Shown here in pieces: positions 33,085 to 45,421 of a stretch of DNA of 64,000 bases. Under the pieces are notes generated by a model that worked only from the letters and a program-made list of their open reading frames with translations, searched no databases and had not been told where the DNA came from. This stretch comes from Pristionchus mayeri (Eukaryota; Nematoda; Chromadorea; Rhabditida; Neodiplogasteridae). The position numbers were made by a program, and so were the translations under genes. Numbering within the stretch: position 1 is the first letter of the stretch; each line of letters starts with the position of its first letter. The DNA is taken from NCBI GenBank assembly GCA_036245805.1, contig BTRK01000003.1, positions 8,246,001-8,310,000 of the forward strand. The letters run 5' to 3'.

Positions 33085-33198
33085 ATGAGCGGCCCGGTCT
33101 CGCCCAAGTCCCGATACGAGATATCCTGCGAGAGCCAGAGCGAGTGCGTCAGCTGGAAGCGGCTATTCCGTGTGGTGAGCGAGGACGACGATTACTAA
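33085..33198 (+). CDS. Small ORF or first exon, unknown
   Basis: ATG-initiated stretch MSGPVSPKSRYEISCESQSE then CVSWKRLFRV. It can end at TAA 33196-33198 (37 codons) or be a first exon ending at 33174 before a good donor GTG|gtgagc. Base composition is clearly more GC-rich than its surroundings, which favours coding. No downstream exon was fitted, and I do not recognise the protein. It could be the first exon of the gene at 34681, but phases were not reconciled. Confidence 0.35.
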   Translation: MSGPVSPKSRYEISCESQSECVSWKRLFRVVSEDDDY

Positions 33199-34680
33199 TT
33201 TGGCTCACGATGTTAGAATTTTGGACATGGCGACGTTTGCTAGTGGTACACTACTTTTGATACGGTATCAGCAGAAATAGCTATTTTTTTCAACGAATAC
33301 GAATAACGCAAACGAATTAATCAACTGATGCTGAGCAGATCTTGAGTTATCTGTGAAACCTAAACCTTCCATGAACAGTTTATCGTTCTGAAATTATTCT
33401 GTATAGCATTGGACCCTCTTCGTTCGTACTCATCACTCATCTCATTTAAAGAAGGGGGTATAATTGGTTTGAGGAGATTGTGAAATCATTCTTTGGTCAT
33501 CCTAAATTGTATGAACTCATTTCTGGTCCTTTTTCTCTCCTCAATCAAATGAATTTCTTATGAAATCGGACTCTCTCTCCCAATCCCTTACTCTAATTAT
33601 CGCAACATCCTGACTCCGGCATTCTTGCGGACTCGGTATGTGATTGTGGCGAAGGTCACTGTGCTCTCTCCGAATTCCATACTCTCTTGCTTTGTATGGC
33701 TCTCAAGATTCTCTTCAATCCGCACACTCTCTCTTTCTCCCTCGACTCTATAGTGTGCAAAAATGAGAGAGCTCGCTCGATTTTGTCATTTATGCGTGAA
33801 AACGGGCGATGAATGACAGTGCAAATTACCGGGGCGTGTGAATGGGAGGGAGCATCAGTGGTGAAATGGCAGGGAGGGGCAGTCAAGAGGGGGGGGGGGT
33901 GATCGCAAGGGATGAATTGGCAAGAAATGACTCGTAATACTGCGTAAAGTCGATTATTACCTTTGGCAACAATCACTGCTCTATTCATTAGATGTTCGTA
34001 TTCGTATGATTATTGAGGTATTCATGAAACACAAACTTCGCAATGCGAATCCACCGTTGGGTGGTGAAACACGAATCGGCAGACTTCTTCAGATATCAGT
34101 GAAACTAAACTTTAAAGGCGATAGCCGAAGAACCAAACATGAAATATCTCAACACGAAAATTCTGCGCTGTCAATTTCTTTTTCCCGGCCCCGAATCGCA
34201 ACGTGAACTTTTAAGTGAAATGCGAGCGGCATTCGCTTCACCCTTTTCGATTGCTTGTTTTTGCTTGATTTTTCGGTCTGTGTTTATTGAATTGCGATAA
34301 TTTGATACCCATTCTATCGATTTATATCACGTTTATCACTTGGAGCTGTTTGTTACAACAAAATCGTTCGAATTTCGGCGTAGCAGAGTAATGTGTTTTT
34401 TCTGACCATTCTAAACACTTTATTGATTGCTAACCGCGTACAATAGCTGTTATATCTTCTCATCGCTACTTATTAATTAAACTGAACCATATTCCAGGCT
34501 GTAGTTGAGTTGCTGTACCAAAAACTGCGCTAGAGTTGCCTTTTCTATGTTTAGTGTTCTGTGCTGCGTCATCTTTCGTCCATTTTGATCGCTATTTTTG
34601 TTGAGTTCAATAGTTTTCTCGAGTTTTCTTGCGATTGTTATTTGTTTTTACGCTTGATTTACGCACGCTTGTCTTTGCAG
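33199..34680. other. No supported gene
   Basis: Contains a G run near 33890 and AT-rich sequence. Open frames on both strands lack motifs. Probably upstream or intronic sequence of the CDV3-like gene. Confidence 0.45.
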
Positions 34681-35914
34681 AGACGACGGACTGCGCATTA
34701 AGGATATGGGTCTCGAAGACACTAAGGAAGAGACCCCCGAAGCTGTCGAGGAAGAGAAGGAATGTCGTCAAGGAGGTCACGAAGACCTGAGGAACCATCG
34801 AGGCGAGTCAACTCAATTCATTATGTTTTATACATTGTTCATCTCATTGATTCAATAGGTGCAGTTAAGATACACACAAAAATTGAAGTTCGAACGTTTC
34901 AAAAGAGCGAGGCTGCTCCGGAGCTGATCCCGACCGCGTCCGAGTTCGCAGCCAACAAGACCTCGCGCTACGTCGCTCCCAGCATGCGTGGCGCAAATGC
35001 CGGCGGAAAGATCGATCTCACCAATTAGGTTAGATATTAACAATCCTGTTTTAATTCCTATAATTGAAATGTTGATTGTATGATTTTTTTATTTTATTTT
35101 GCAGGAAATGTTCCCTACTTTCGCTGCCGCCGAGCAGATGGAGAAGCACAAGAAGGACGAGGTGAACACGACGAACACCGCTAATGCTTGGTCTACTGCC
35201 GGAGCACCCGCTTCCAGACCGGGGGTCTACCAGGCGTCCGAGGTGAGCTTATGCTTGCAACAATATTTAAATTAAAGTCTAGCTGATATTCAAATTCTTC
35301 TTGCTGATAGATAATACTAAGCGCTTATCATCAGAATTGTGCATTTCATTAGCTGTGTACAAACTATTTTATGTTAGGTGTGCTTCCTCGCGACAACTTT
35401 GATTCTTTCTTGCATTGCTTGCTTTTTATTTACATTGATTATTGCAGTCGGACGCGTGGGTTCACCCTCCTGCCCACGAGAAGGACGACGCTCTGGCCGC
35501 AGTTAGAGCGGTGTCGGCAAATGCCGGTCCTGCACCCATCCGCCCTCCTCACCCTCCCGAGCCCGAGCTCAAGAAGTCGGCCAATGATCGTAAGTTCCCC
35601 GCATCTTAGAAATCATCTTAGAAAAAGTAAGCCCCATCTCGATATATAACCAGTTCCTCTAAAGTCGTAGTCGTTCTCTGTTGATAATCTTACTCAGGAT
35701 TCGTATCAGTGTTGGACTCGTCGCTGGCGCCATCAAAATCTCGCTCGACAACGATATCTGGACGCTCGGGGTAAGCTATTTTTCCTTGATCAACCCAGTA
35801 ATGTCTTTCCCTGGGGTTTCCTTCCGTTTTCTGTCCTTTGTCGCCATCTTGACAATAATATTTTCCTCTTCCAGACGGAGAAGGGCTCGGACAGAGGCTA
35901 AGCTGAAGAAGTGA
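34681..35914 (+). CDS. CDV3-like protein (in-frame stop present)
   Basis: Exons 34681 to about 34806, about 34904-35033, 35105-35242, 35448-35589, 35698-35770 and 35875-35914. Pieces in order: DDGLRIKDMGLEDTKEE (CDV3 has YSGLRLQAM), TSRYVAPSMRGANAGGKID (CDV3 TSGVYRPPGAR), EMFPTFAAAEQMEKHKKDE (CDV3 TQFPSL), NTANAWSTAGAPASR, a Pro-rich exon, then FVSVLDSS and a basic C-terminus RRRARTEAKLKK. From the third exon all junctions are in phase. The second exon, however, ends ACC AAT TAG|gtt, giving a stop where a sense codon is needed to reach the third exon. Either this is a nonsense mutation or exon 2 is the end of a short isoform. The N-terminus and the first junction are unresolved. CDV3 is a conserved cytoplasmic protein of poorly known function. 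Confidence 0.5.
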
Positions 35915-36130
35915 ATCCCGCCGTAAAGGGTTTCGTTATTTTTTCTCTTTTAATTTTATCATCGCTTCAACTTTTTTATATAATGATCCACGATAGTGGT
36001 TGCGACTGACTGATCGATGAATTCCAGGAACTAATATTTATTTATTTTTTTGAATATAGAATAGAACTAGTCAACAATAATAACAATACCAGCTGTGAGG
36101 CACAAACTAATTCAAAGAGACTATTTATAA

Positions 36131-38726
36131 TCAGTGTGTGCGCAGCTGCATAATTATGTCATCATCCTCTTCCAGTCCTCTGCGAATCTCGTCGAGAAGG
36201 ACTTGAGCGGCTGCTCCATCGCACTGAGGGGGGTGATCGTCTTCATCGTCAGTCTCCTCGAGGTTAGCGTCTCCGGGGAGAGGAACCAAAGGGGTGGCAT
36301 TGCGATTCCATTGATCCTGTGCTATCTAGGTTAGAATGGAAAATGAAGTAGTATAACCCTCTGCTTCCGCTGCTCATCCTGTTCCTGCTTCACTGTCGCA
36401 TATGGAGTGGACGAGAGAGAGGCGCGTATCTGAGACAGAAAAAAATAAGTGAATAACTAATTGCGAACCTAATAGGCTGCATCCTTCACTGCGTCCCTCC
36501 AAGCATTCCTTGCTGGTGACTTAACGTTTTTCAAGACACCTTGTGAAGGATGCATCCTGAAAGTAGAGCATAGGTAGAATGAATCGAGGGAACTTACGTT
36601 GGAGAAATCGTGTACTCCGCACATGCAGAGTAGTGCAGAGCGAAACATTTCACCGGCCACTACTCCATCTCCTTGCGCCAGCATCATAGGCTTTGTTGAT
36701 CAACATTCGTGTCCAGAACTTGACAGCCGACACATAATTGGGCTTGGCGATCTGTTTGAGAGAGATATGAGTCAATGTGAGAGATTTGTAGATATATATC
36801 TGATTGCATGCAATGAATTCACCTTCAGAAGGCTCATCGTTAGGTTCCTGAAGTAATGCCACGGGTCGAAGAAGTGGCGTATCGAAGGGAATCGATCTCG
36901 CATCATCTTTATAACCGCTCCATGTCTGTCAGTCACCAAGGTGCTGATGTGAGCTACCCCTCCAATCTTGTCCGAGAGGGCTTCGAGCGCCTTCTCGAGA
37001 CAAGAAACCTGCATAGAACTAGCATCATTCGCGTTTCATTTCGCTGAAGTGAGAGTACATCAGGGTCCATTATCCAATTCTTTTATGGGTCCCTTCTTTG
37101 TCATATTTATATTTTATTAATCAATTCAATACAATTACAGTACCTCCAATGTACCGCTGCTTCCTGTCTATTTCTTATTCATAAGGATATGAATGAGAGC
37201 CTCTCCAGTGTGCGCATCCACTAGGAAGTAGCGACACCACTCTGCCGAATACCCTCTGGTATCGAACGAGCCATCCCCAGCCAAATGCAGCTCTTCTCCC
37301 TAGGATAGCCATGCGTGTTTTAGCATTAAAATGAAATACCTTGGCCAATCTCTCCTTGAGTCTTGCGAAGACTCCCTCCTGTGCCTCAGTAAATACTTGA
37401 TGGACTGCAGGAAGGACGTGGTCCTTCTTCAGCTCGTGGTAGGTAGACTTGGAGACGCAATTGAGGCCGACATTCTTGAGGAAGTAATTGAGCCTCTATA
37501 AATAAAATCTTTAGTATCTTTAGGGTTTGGGTGAATAAGGTTTCATCTAACGAATAACTGACAGCCGTTCCAATTGCAGTTACTGTCGATGCCAGAACCA
37601 AGTCCACATTCACCTTCCTCAATTTCTCCTTCGAGGAGGAGTTAGCAGTCCTTAGCACGGGGCTATTTTACCACTTGTACTCCATCCCACAACTCTGTAG
37701 TGAGCCTCGGCGATGGCCTCTGTAGTGAGGCACTAGTCGAATTATTTGTATATGTTTTCAATCGGATAAAATACTTTCTTGTCAATAAATGATTCACTGA
37801 CCATCGACATGGGAACAGCATCTGACTTGAGTACTCTGGTCGTGGGATTGACATTGTAGGAGGAATCGGAGAAATGAGTAGCACACACGTACTGCTTTCC
37901 GGTGGCAGTGCGGAGTAAAATATCGAGTGAGGCCATGGATGAATCATCCTTGGAGAGGGCAGTGAGCCACTGGGAACGGAGGTAGACCTTCTCGGTGAAC
38001 TGGTGAAAGAGAGCCTTCGAACCAGAGCTAGTACCACAGGCGACGCAGGTGGGCATCCTTATAATTAGAGCGAACAGTGTAACAATAGAAAAGATAAGGT
38101 TCAGATATGATTATTTCGCACTCAACGTATGCTGATCGTGAAATTCATGGGAATTAGGCGGTTGAACATTTTTATTCTTTCACATGTCATTTATTTCCGA
38201 CAACGAGAATCCAGTGTAATTGGCGCTAGGCCATTTCTCTCTAACGGTGTGTACAAAGCACGAGGGCAATCGGATGCGGACGCCCTTTTCGAGGTGTCCG
38301 ATTGTCTTGACCACGAAGTGACGGTAGGCTCCGTAGCGGAGAGCCCTGAATAGTCGCATCAAACGGAGTAGATGTCGCAATTGTTCTCACTTGTTCTGAT
38401 CAGTGATCGGCTCTCCGCTCAGCATGGAAAAGAACCTTGAAGAGGGGATCCTCCGTGATGCAACTGTGGGATCCGCCCTCCTTCAGCTTGGCGATAAGCC
38501 CATCGCGGAGAAGAATTCCCTTCTTGAGCAGAGGGAGAGAGAAGAGAGAGGCGCAGCAGTAGTCTCCCTCTTCTTGAGAATGACGAGGAGGACAGCACTG
38601 ACAGAGACAAGTGATGGCCTCCTCCTGATCCACGGTTGATTGGAAGACCTGCTGTTCCCTCTTCTCTCTCAAATGCATCTTGCCCATCGCTGCCAGGGCA
38701 TCCTCTAGAGACGGGAAGTCTTCCAT
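36131..38726 (-). pseudogene. P2RX7_C-THAP-transposase-like gene, with lesions
   Basis: First block 38726 to about 38400: CLCQCCPP, YCCASLF, SCITEDPLFKVLF. Second 38350-38180: LRYGAYRHFVVKTIGHLEKG then IRLPSCFVHTVREKWPSANY. Both resemble the cytoplasmic domain of P2X7 receptors (Cys-rich, CITEHP, LRHIAYRQF, IPSC...IR..FP). An in-phase intron then leads to a THAP finger, 38057-37802: CVAC, QWLTALSK, CATHF, DAVPMS. Next come RLNYFLKNVGLNCVSKSTYH (37496-37340), HLAGDGSFDTRGYSAEWC (37299 down), STLVTDRHGAVIKMMRDRFP and FFDPWHYFRNL (37008-36823). Two acidic or charged tail exons (36429-36358, 36316-36131) close the chain. Lesions: a TAG in the GDGSFD exon near 37174, a frameshift near 36680 (IAKPNYVSAVKFW / AQGDGVVAGEMF), and an unresolved junction near 38400. 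Family is sure; activity doubtful. Confidence 0.7.
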
Positions 38727-39312
38727 TTTACCTGAAATGCGAAACGAAAGAATAGCTCAGTAAGGTTTCGAAACAACACAAAAAGCAATGAAACAACCAA
38801 ATGAAGGCGCAATCGTGCGCCGTGGATGCAAATCGGGGAGGAAAATCATGCAAATGACGAAAGACACGATGAGACTCGGGTAGATCAAAGAAAGGTCACT
38901 TTACCCCCATGAATGATGGAAGATTTTGTATGACAATGTTGTTCAGATGTCGTCGTTTTGTTACATTAGAATCATCTCATATTGATTTTTCATTCAAATT
39001 ATCGATTATTGTGGTTATCTGACACCTCTCTTGACCCGCATTTGTGTACGCCGTTTTTATTTTGAGGGGGATAGAGTACAACAGAACGTCTGCTCACATA
39101 TGGCTGCGTGTCCTAATGGATGAGGCATTTGTCTGGCGATCCGTCGGTCGACAGTTCGTCTCCTGTCCAAAGCACAAGTTTATTACTAACAAGTCCTCAT
39201 TTTTCGAACACTTTCTGATAACTTACAGTATCCCAAATTTATAAACTTTCAAATTTGCGCACTTGCCTGCGCTGATTGCAAAGCTTTGAACGGCCATAGC
39301 TCGTCTTAGAGG
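38727..39312. other. Intergenic; one half of a direct repeat
   Basis: Positions about 38939-39152 recur in the same orientation at about 50725-50941 (gtatgacaatgttgttcag ... ctggcgatccgtc) with few differences. No gene is supported. Confidence 0.65.
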
Positions 39313-39452
39313 CGTCTGTAGCATTCCGTACAAAGTAATCTCTGATCGGACGAGTGCCCTCTACAACACCATTTTGCCAGTTTGGGTGGCTGGACATTCC
39401 CCGGAGCACCCCTTTAAAAAGAGATTGACACAAAACAACAATTCATTCTCAG

Positions 39453-39524
39453 GTTGACGCTATGCTGCATGGCATCGACATGAACAAGGACAACATGATC
39501 GACTTCGCCGAGTTCTGCACGTTG
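39453..39524 (+). pseudogene. Isolated EF-hand exon (left copy)
   Basis: A 72-base exon with good splice sites (ttctcag| and |gtaagg) encodes VDAMLHGIDMNKDNMIDFAE then FCTL. Loop positions 1 Asp, 3 Asn, 5 Asp, 9 Asp and 12 Glu fit a canonical 12-residue calcium-binding loop. No neighbouring exon of an EF-hand protein was found. The same exon is present inverted at 50510-50581. A captured exon or a gene remnant; it could also be one exon of a gene with long introns. Confidence 0.6.
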
Positions 39525-39738
39525 GTAAGGCAATTTTTCTAAAAAAAATTTCAAGAAACAATGAAATTTTTGACAATCACAAAAAATGAAATCTGTGCTT
39601 CACGATTGCGCTGGTGAGAAAATTTTCGAAAATTCTCTTGAAAAATGCATATGTCGGTTTAAGAACAATGCGTTATTTCGTTCAGATGTGTTTCACGATT
39701 TCGGTAAAATCACTGTCTATTTCTTAAAAGATATTGAT

Positions 39739-40680
39739 TAGTGTTGCGAAATCGGACAAAACCGGTTTCCGTCGAAGAGAATTGTGAAATTAATTGAAAA
39801 ATATCCGTAATTGTCCGATTCCGGACGGACGACGGATTGTCCGAAATTGTCCGGAATAGAACAAAAGATTCAATTTAATTAAAAATATTTTGGCCATTTT
39901 GTCGAAAAATTGATGATGTTTCGATATGCTTCAAGATATTTTAATAACTTGTGGTATCAGCCATCGCTTCATTATTTTTTACTTCTCTGCTCGAGACCGT
40001 AAGATGATCCTATATGTTTATGATTACCGCCCTCCCCGATACGTCATTCATGGAAGATGTTTATCTTTCTCTGTAGTTACACAATATCAAACAACTCGGA
40101 TAGTATGTGTATGTGATTTCGCAACCTAGGCTCGCTGCTGTCGGGATATCTAATTACGCCCGATTTGAGATTATAGAGGATTCGAATCATTGCAACGTCA
40201 CATCTAGTGACTGTTTGGCACGAAATGGGTCTTTCCATCTTGTGCACACCTTTTCCGGTCAGATTAGTGGGATAGCGTTCATCATTATGAGAGTTTCGTC
40301 TTGAGAAGTCACAAACAGGGGCGTCCTCCAGGGAAAGGTTGAGATAACGGTGCAGAATTATCGTGTGCACCGGAGAGTACGCTGCGCCCTAATAGTGAAA
40401 ACATCGACACAATGTGGGAATTGTTGTTATTTGAGATCAGATACAAATCTTTCTTGTTGTTCTCCATTTTGTTTTTAATATCTCAATGAAACATATCAGA
40501 AACGATCAAATTCCCTGCAGAGAAATCAAATTAAATTGAATCCTTTGTTCAATATCGGACAATTCCGGACAACCGTCGTCCGTCCGGACAGACAAAGAAA
40601 CTCGGAATTGATTAAAATTACTTCGTCCGATCATTTTGTCCGAAATTTGTCCGAATTGTCCATCCGTTTTCGCAACCCTA
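39739..40680. repeat. 942-bp hAT-like non-autonomous element (left copy)
   Basis: Ends TAGTGTTGCGAAATCGGAC and, mirrored at the right, TAGGGTTGCGAAAACGGA. Sub-terminal repeats of 'cggacaattccggac' type occur at both ends. Flanks atattgat and atagtgat could be a worn 8-bp duplication. No transposase frame. The open frame 40077-40370 shared with the other copy has no recognised motif. Confidence 0.65.
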
Positions 40681-40689
40681 ATAGTGATG

Positions 40690-41592
40690 CAGATGAAGTG
40701 GGAAGTGCTTAAAAAACATTATTTATTTGTCCCGTTCACTGAATTCATTGTAAATTCTGAACTGCACTCTCCACTCGTAGTAATTAGCGCAGCAACTCGT
40801 AGCAAAAGATAATTGGCACAGAAGAAGCGGCCTGATTCTCACCAGTGCAATTGGAAAAAAGTGGCTCTGTACCCTTTGGGGGGAGATGTCAGAAATAAGT
40901 GGAAATATCAGAAATACAGTGGACATACGTCCTCCAACACCTCGTTTGTCCCCTAAACGATGCATATCCAAAACACAGCAGCAACTAATCAGTTCTCACA
41001 TTTCCCGCAGTGCTAGTGATTGCTTCGCAAAAAATAGTCTTTCCGTTTGACGTGCTCCGTCTCATCAGTCTGATCGGAGAGAGTATTCGTGGAATGAGGA
41101 AAGTCGCTTCGCGCAAAGCAATCATCCCTCGCGCTAGGTATCATTATCAAACTCTGGATAGGAAGTGAACAAAGGCGTTGAGAAAGAGCCAACTATCAAT
41201 TGCTTCTGGCAATTCTCATCGCGTTTCACAGGGTAATGAGTGCTCACTATACGTATTTCGGGTCACCGTCTCGACCGGTCGAGCGGTGAGGGAGTGTGGG
41301 AAATGAAGAGACCGTGGTATAATTTCTCGAACTCTAATGCGCTCAATTCGCATCGTGCTTTCTGGTTTCTCGATTACATCTAGTACTTCGATCCCCAATA
41401 CTGATAATTTCTCCATCATTAATCGATATTCAAAAAATAGATAATTATCAATAATCGATCTTCTTCAGCTGGGAAAAAATCGATCAATAATTACACCGTA
41501 ATCGGTCAATAAAAAATCGATAATTCCTCCTCACTCAGCTCTCTCGCGCTAAGCGACTCCACCTCCGTCATGTCATCTTCCGCGCCGCTCAG
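40690..41592. other. Upstream region of the intact rhomboid
   Basis: No gene supported. Around 41021-41150 there is 'gtctttccgtttgacgtgc' and 'gaggaaagtcgcttcgcgc', possibly a decayed short foldback. The short frame at 40723-40971 lacks motifs. Confidence 0.4.
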
Positions 41593-44500
41593 ATGGTCGT
41601 CCCGAAGAGCAAGCGAGCCGAGCACTTCGATTACCTTCAGGTACCGTACCTTTCATCCCAGGTTTCAGATTTACATGTGATTCAGTCTATGGCGTCAAGA
41701 CCCATAACATAGGGTAGACACTACAATTATCTTCAGGCACCGTAACCTGGTCCATGGTACCCTTATACCGTGGTAGGATAATGTTGTTGTTGCCTCTGCA
41801 CTGTGCCACTCTTGCCTCAATATCTTATCCATTCCAGAAGTACAAATGCTGTCCTCCTCCTCTCTTCATGCTCCTCATCTCGATTATCCAAATCGCCATC
41901 TACGTCTACTACGTCGTCCAAAGCGGAGAGGGCGTACAGGCGAGTTCCTTTGCTGACCTTAACTAACCTTAGTCGACCTTAGTGAATCTAAACCGTAGTT
42001 TGAGCCTAAATCGGTCTTAGTAAGCCTTAGTAGACGATATTGATTCTTACGTGTACTATGTCGTGGAGAGATCAGCACTTCAGTACAAATAAAATTTAAA
42101 AAAATAAAGTTCGAATAGTCGTTTGCAAATAACTATCGGACAGTACGCGTACAGTATCGGACAAAAGTATTCGGATTTTTTTCAACTGCTCGTAACCCTG
42201 TCACATCTTACAGTATATCTACAGTAATTTTTCCCTTTTCAGGTGAACAAGCCCGTGCCCATTCAGTCCCCGCTCATCCTCTCCCCTAACAAGCTTGAGG
42301 AGGTCTGGCGATTCTTCACGTGAGTTCTTGTTTTTGATGTTGTTGCTATTGTTTTCCAGAAAGCTACACTGCATATGGATTAAGAGTGAGATTTGCTCGT
42401 CGTAGTTCAGTATAGAAAATGCGAAATGAAGGGTAAAAGAAGGATAAGTCAAAGATCAAAGATCAACGATCAAAAACCAATGAGGAATACGCAGAGGATC
42501 ACTGACCCTCGGGAGAGAAAATTTTCTTTTCTATTTTGTTTCCGTACGCACCACACCCCGTCAAGAGGGGGGAAAACTCATTTGCGTGGAAACGCCAATC
42601 TCATTCATCTTCGGATTAACGTGACAAGGAGCGGTCTGAATTTCGGGGTTTTTCGCACTAAAATGAACTTATCTAAGGAATAAGGAAGAAATAGAAAATT
42701 TTGTGCTATCAGATTGTGCGCAAAGGGTTTGCCCACCGTTCTGCACAATCGCCATGTCGATAGCTTCATTCCCCTCTGAGGAGTAGGGTCTCAGATGCCC
42801 AAATCAAGAAGATATTCATCTAATTTTGTTATGTTTCATCGAAAAAGTATAATCAAATGTCCAGATTTTATTGGGCAATTGAAAATTAGGATATGTTTCA
42901 CCACTGAATGACCATGAGGGAAATGCGACGTTATTAAATTCAATTCAATCTGGGTACGGTTCACAACAATTTCATGAGATTGTGAATGAAGTAGAGGTGA
43001 ATTGCGAGATTTTCCATAAACCGATTCAAGGGTTGGTAATTGATCACAGTGAGAGAGCGAAATCGAACATAAAATCGTTCTGCCACGCATACAAGCCATT
43101 TCCCCCCTCTTGACGGGGTGTGCGCACCAGTCAAGTGTTGGTTCTTCGTGGTTTCTATTAACACATAGCTATCGTGAAACACAGGTGTGGCAGGATTGTT
43201 TTTTTTGATAAAAAAATGTAACGCTACTGCATATTTTGAATTTTATCCTTGATAAAGATCTAAGATGAACCATCGCCGTCTCAGATTAGGGATGTCTTCG
43301 CAACTAATGGCTGTCTTCGTTCTGTGTTTGTTCGGTGTTCTCTCTCGCAGATCTGACCGACGCGAGATCACGCTGAATGAACAGAATCATGCATTTCTCT
43401 TGCAGAGCGCCGCAATGACCAATTTGGAATTTTGTTTCAAAAAATGTTTTTTAATCAACCACCCCTACTAGCAATACAGTGTCTCATTCTCTCAGTGTCT
43501 GTGAGTAGACGAGCGAAAATGTTAGGTGGTGCAGGAAAAATGATCAAATGTTCAAAGACCAAAAATCTCCTTCAGATACGCCTTCGTCCACATCGGCATC
43601 TACCACATCGTATTCAATGTCCTCACTCAGCTGATTCTCGGAATCCCGCTGGAACTCGTGCACCAGTGGAGGACCATTCTCGTGTATATCGGAGGAATCA
43701 TCTCGGGTGAGTGGCATATTAGGAGAAATATCTAGCTTAGAATGACAAGACCGGAACGAGACAGGTCGTGGTTGGAGGTTGAATCGTTTCTCCAATTTTA
43801 TCATCTAGGCGGAATAATCTTTAGTATTAAAAAAGCACCTATGAATCAAGTTCTTCTAAAAAAGTATTACGATTATAAAAAAAAACATTTCATCCGGGAG
43901 TAACAGTGTAAAAAACGGAAAAAAACGAAGATTCACTTTCTCCAATGAATCTGCCAAATTTGTTAAAAAGTTGTAATGAAACTATCCGTCTTCATTCATA
44001 CCTACCGTATCCTATCGTATCCTCCTGATCTTCACCGTATCCTCCGTATCTTCATACATGTGCAGGTTCCCTCCTGGTCGCTGCAGTCGATCCGAAGGTG
44101 TACCTGGCTGGAGCATCGGGCGGAGTGTACGCCCTCCTCGCAGCTCATCTCGCGGAATTGGTGAGATTTGTATAGAAAAATCGAAATTAGTCGCTGCGGC
44201 GTTCTGCAAGAGATACGCACATCTCGCTTAATTGGTCAGGACGAGTCTATACTTGTCCAACAGCAAATCTCACTTGATTATCATCAATATTCGATAATTT
44301 TCAACAAAAAACAGATCCAATCGACAGTAATTGTAACTGAAAACAATCTTGTCTGAACTATCAGCGTTCTGAACGAGAATACAATAACCTACAGTAACTT
44401 TACAGTAACCCTCCATTCCAGATCATGAACTGGTCCGAGATGGAATTCGCGCCCGTCCGCGCCCTCGTCCTCTTCATCCTCATCGGTTCCGATGCCGGAG

Positions 44501-45421
44501 TGGCCGTCTACCAGCGATACTTCCTCGATGAACAAATCAATAAGGTACTGTAGAATATCAATTAGGTACTGTAAGAAATTAAATCAATGAGTTACGCCTG
44601 GACGAGCTACACGTTCAAATAGATGCATGAAAAGTCCACTGGGCAAATCTCTCTACATTAGTTTGACCATAAATAAACAGCAATGCTTCTCAGAAAGGAA
44701 TGAGCAATCAATATTTCCCATCTACCGTAATCCTACCGTACTCTAGATCTCTTACGTCTCTCACATCGGCGGATTCGTCGCGGGAGTTCTGCTGGGAATC
44801 GTACTGCTGCGCAACTTCAGAAAGCACAGGTATGTAATTGAATGAAATCGATTTATACATGCGTTTTACATATGGAATGATTATAATAAAAGCGGTGAGT
44901 GGGAGGGGAAGGGCATATCTTCAGCAGTTTCCTTTTGCTTAGTATGACAGCGTCAACTAATAGGGAGCAGGATCTGATACCGCATGCATAATGTGCTTAA
45001 TAAACCCATATAATGCGCAAAAACCTGAATATAGTCACCACAATTTCGATTTAAATTTCATAACGTTTTGGGACGCGCACTTATCAAGAGCATTTTATGT
45101 TCCACAAAATTAATGAAAGTGGTCGTTTACTGATATAGTCAATGCATGAAAGAATTCAAATGTGGTATAAATGATTGGCAATATTTCAACAATGATCAAA
45201 CCAAAGCAAGCTACGATCGATTACTACTCTATACTGTACTCCTTCCTTTCCATATTTTAGCACTGCGTTTAAGTGGCAATGAAACCGCAATCGATTAATC
45301 CTCCCTACCGTACTCCTCCCTTTCCAGATGGGAGCAGAAGGTTTGGTATGCTGCCCTTGTCGCCTACATTCTCTTCACTATCGTCTGCATCGTGATGATC
45401 ATCGCTCCGAAGGTCTTCTGA
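41593..45421 (+). CDS. Rhomboid-family intramembrane serine protease
   Basis: Exons 41593-41640, 41838-41933, 42243-42319, 43576-43706, 44066-44160, 44422-44544, 44747-44829 and 45328-45421, phase-compatible, about 245-250 residues. N-terminus [16 protein letters not shown], then TM1 ([20 protein letters not shown]), [19 protein letters not shown] (TM2, oxyanion His), [17 protein letters not shown], and the catalytic motif [15 protein letters not shown] (Ser codon 44116-44118). Next come a TM5 region ([19 protein letters not shown]), [17 protein letters not shown] with the catalytic His (44762-44764), and a final TM7. Rhomboids cut transmembrane helices within the membrane, for example growth-factor precursors. 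All key residues are present, so it should be active. The donor after exon 2 could also be 6 bp further on (a GC donor at 41939). A degenerate duplicate lies at 28480-31476. Confidence 0.9.

Larger units (their letters stand above)
39313..40680. repeat. Left arm of a 1.37-kb inverted segmental duplication
   Basis: Nearly identical, in reverse orientation, to 49354-50721. It contains part of a MITE with the end CCCCGGAGCACCCC, one EF-hand exon, AT-rich spacer and a 942-bp hAT-like element ending exactly at 40680. The element is equal in length (942 bp) in both arms. Confidence 0.9.

Noticed and set aside
40077..40370. 97-codon frame present in both arms of the inverted duplication (also 49664-49957)
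   Set aside because: Its conservation is explained by the near-identity of the duplicated DNA; it lies in a non-autonomous element and has no motif.
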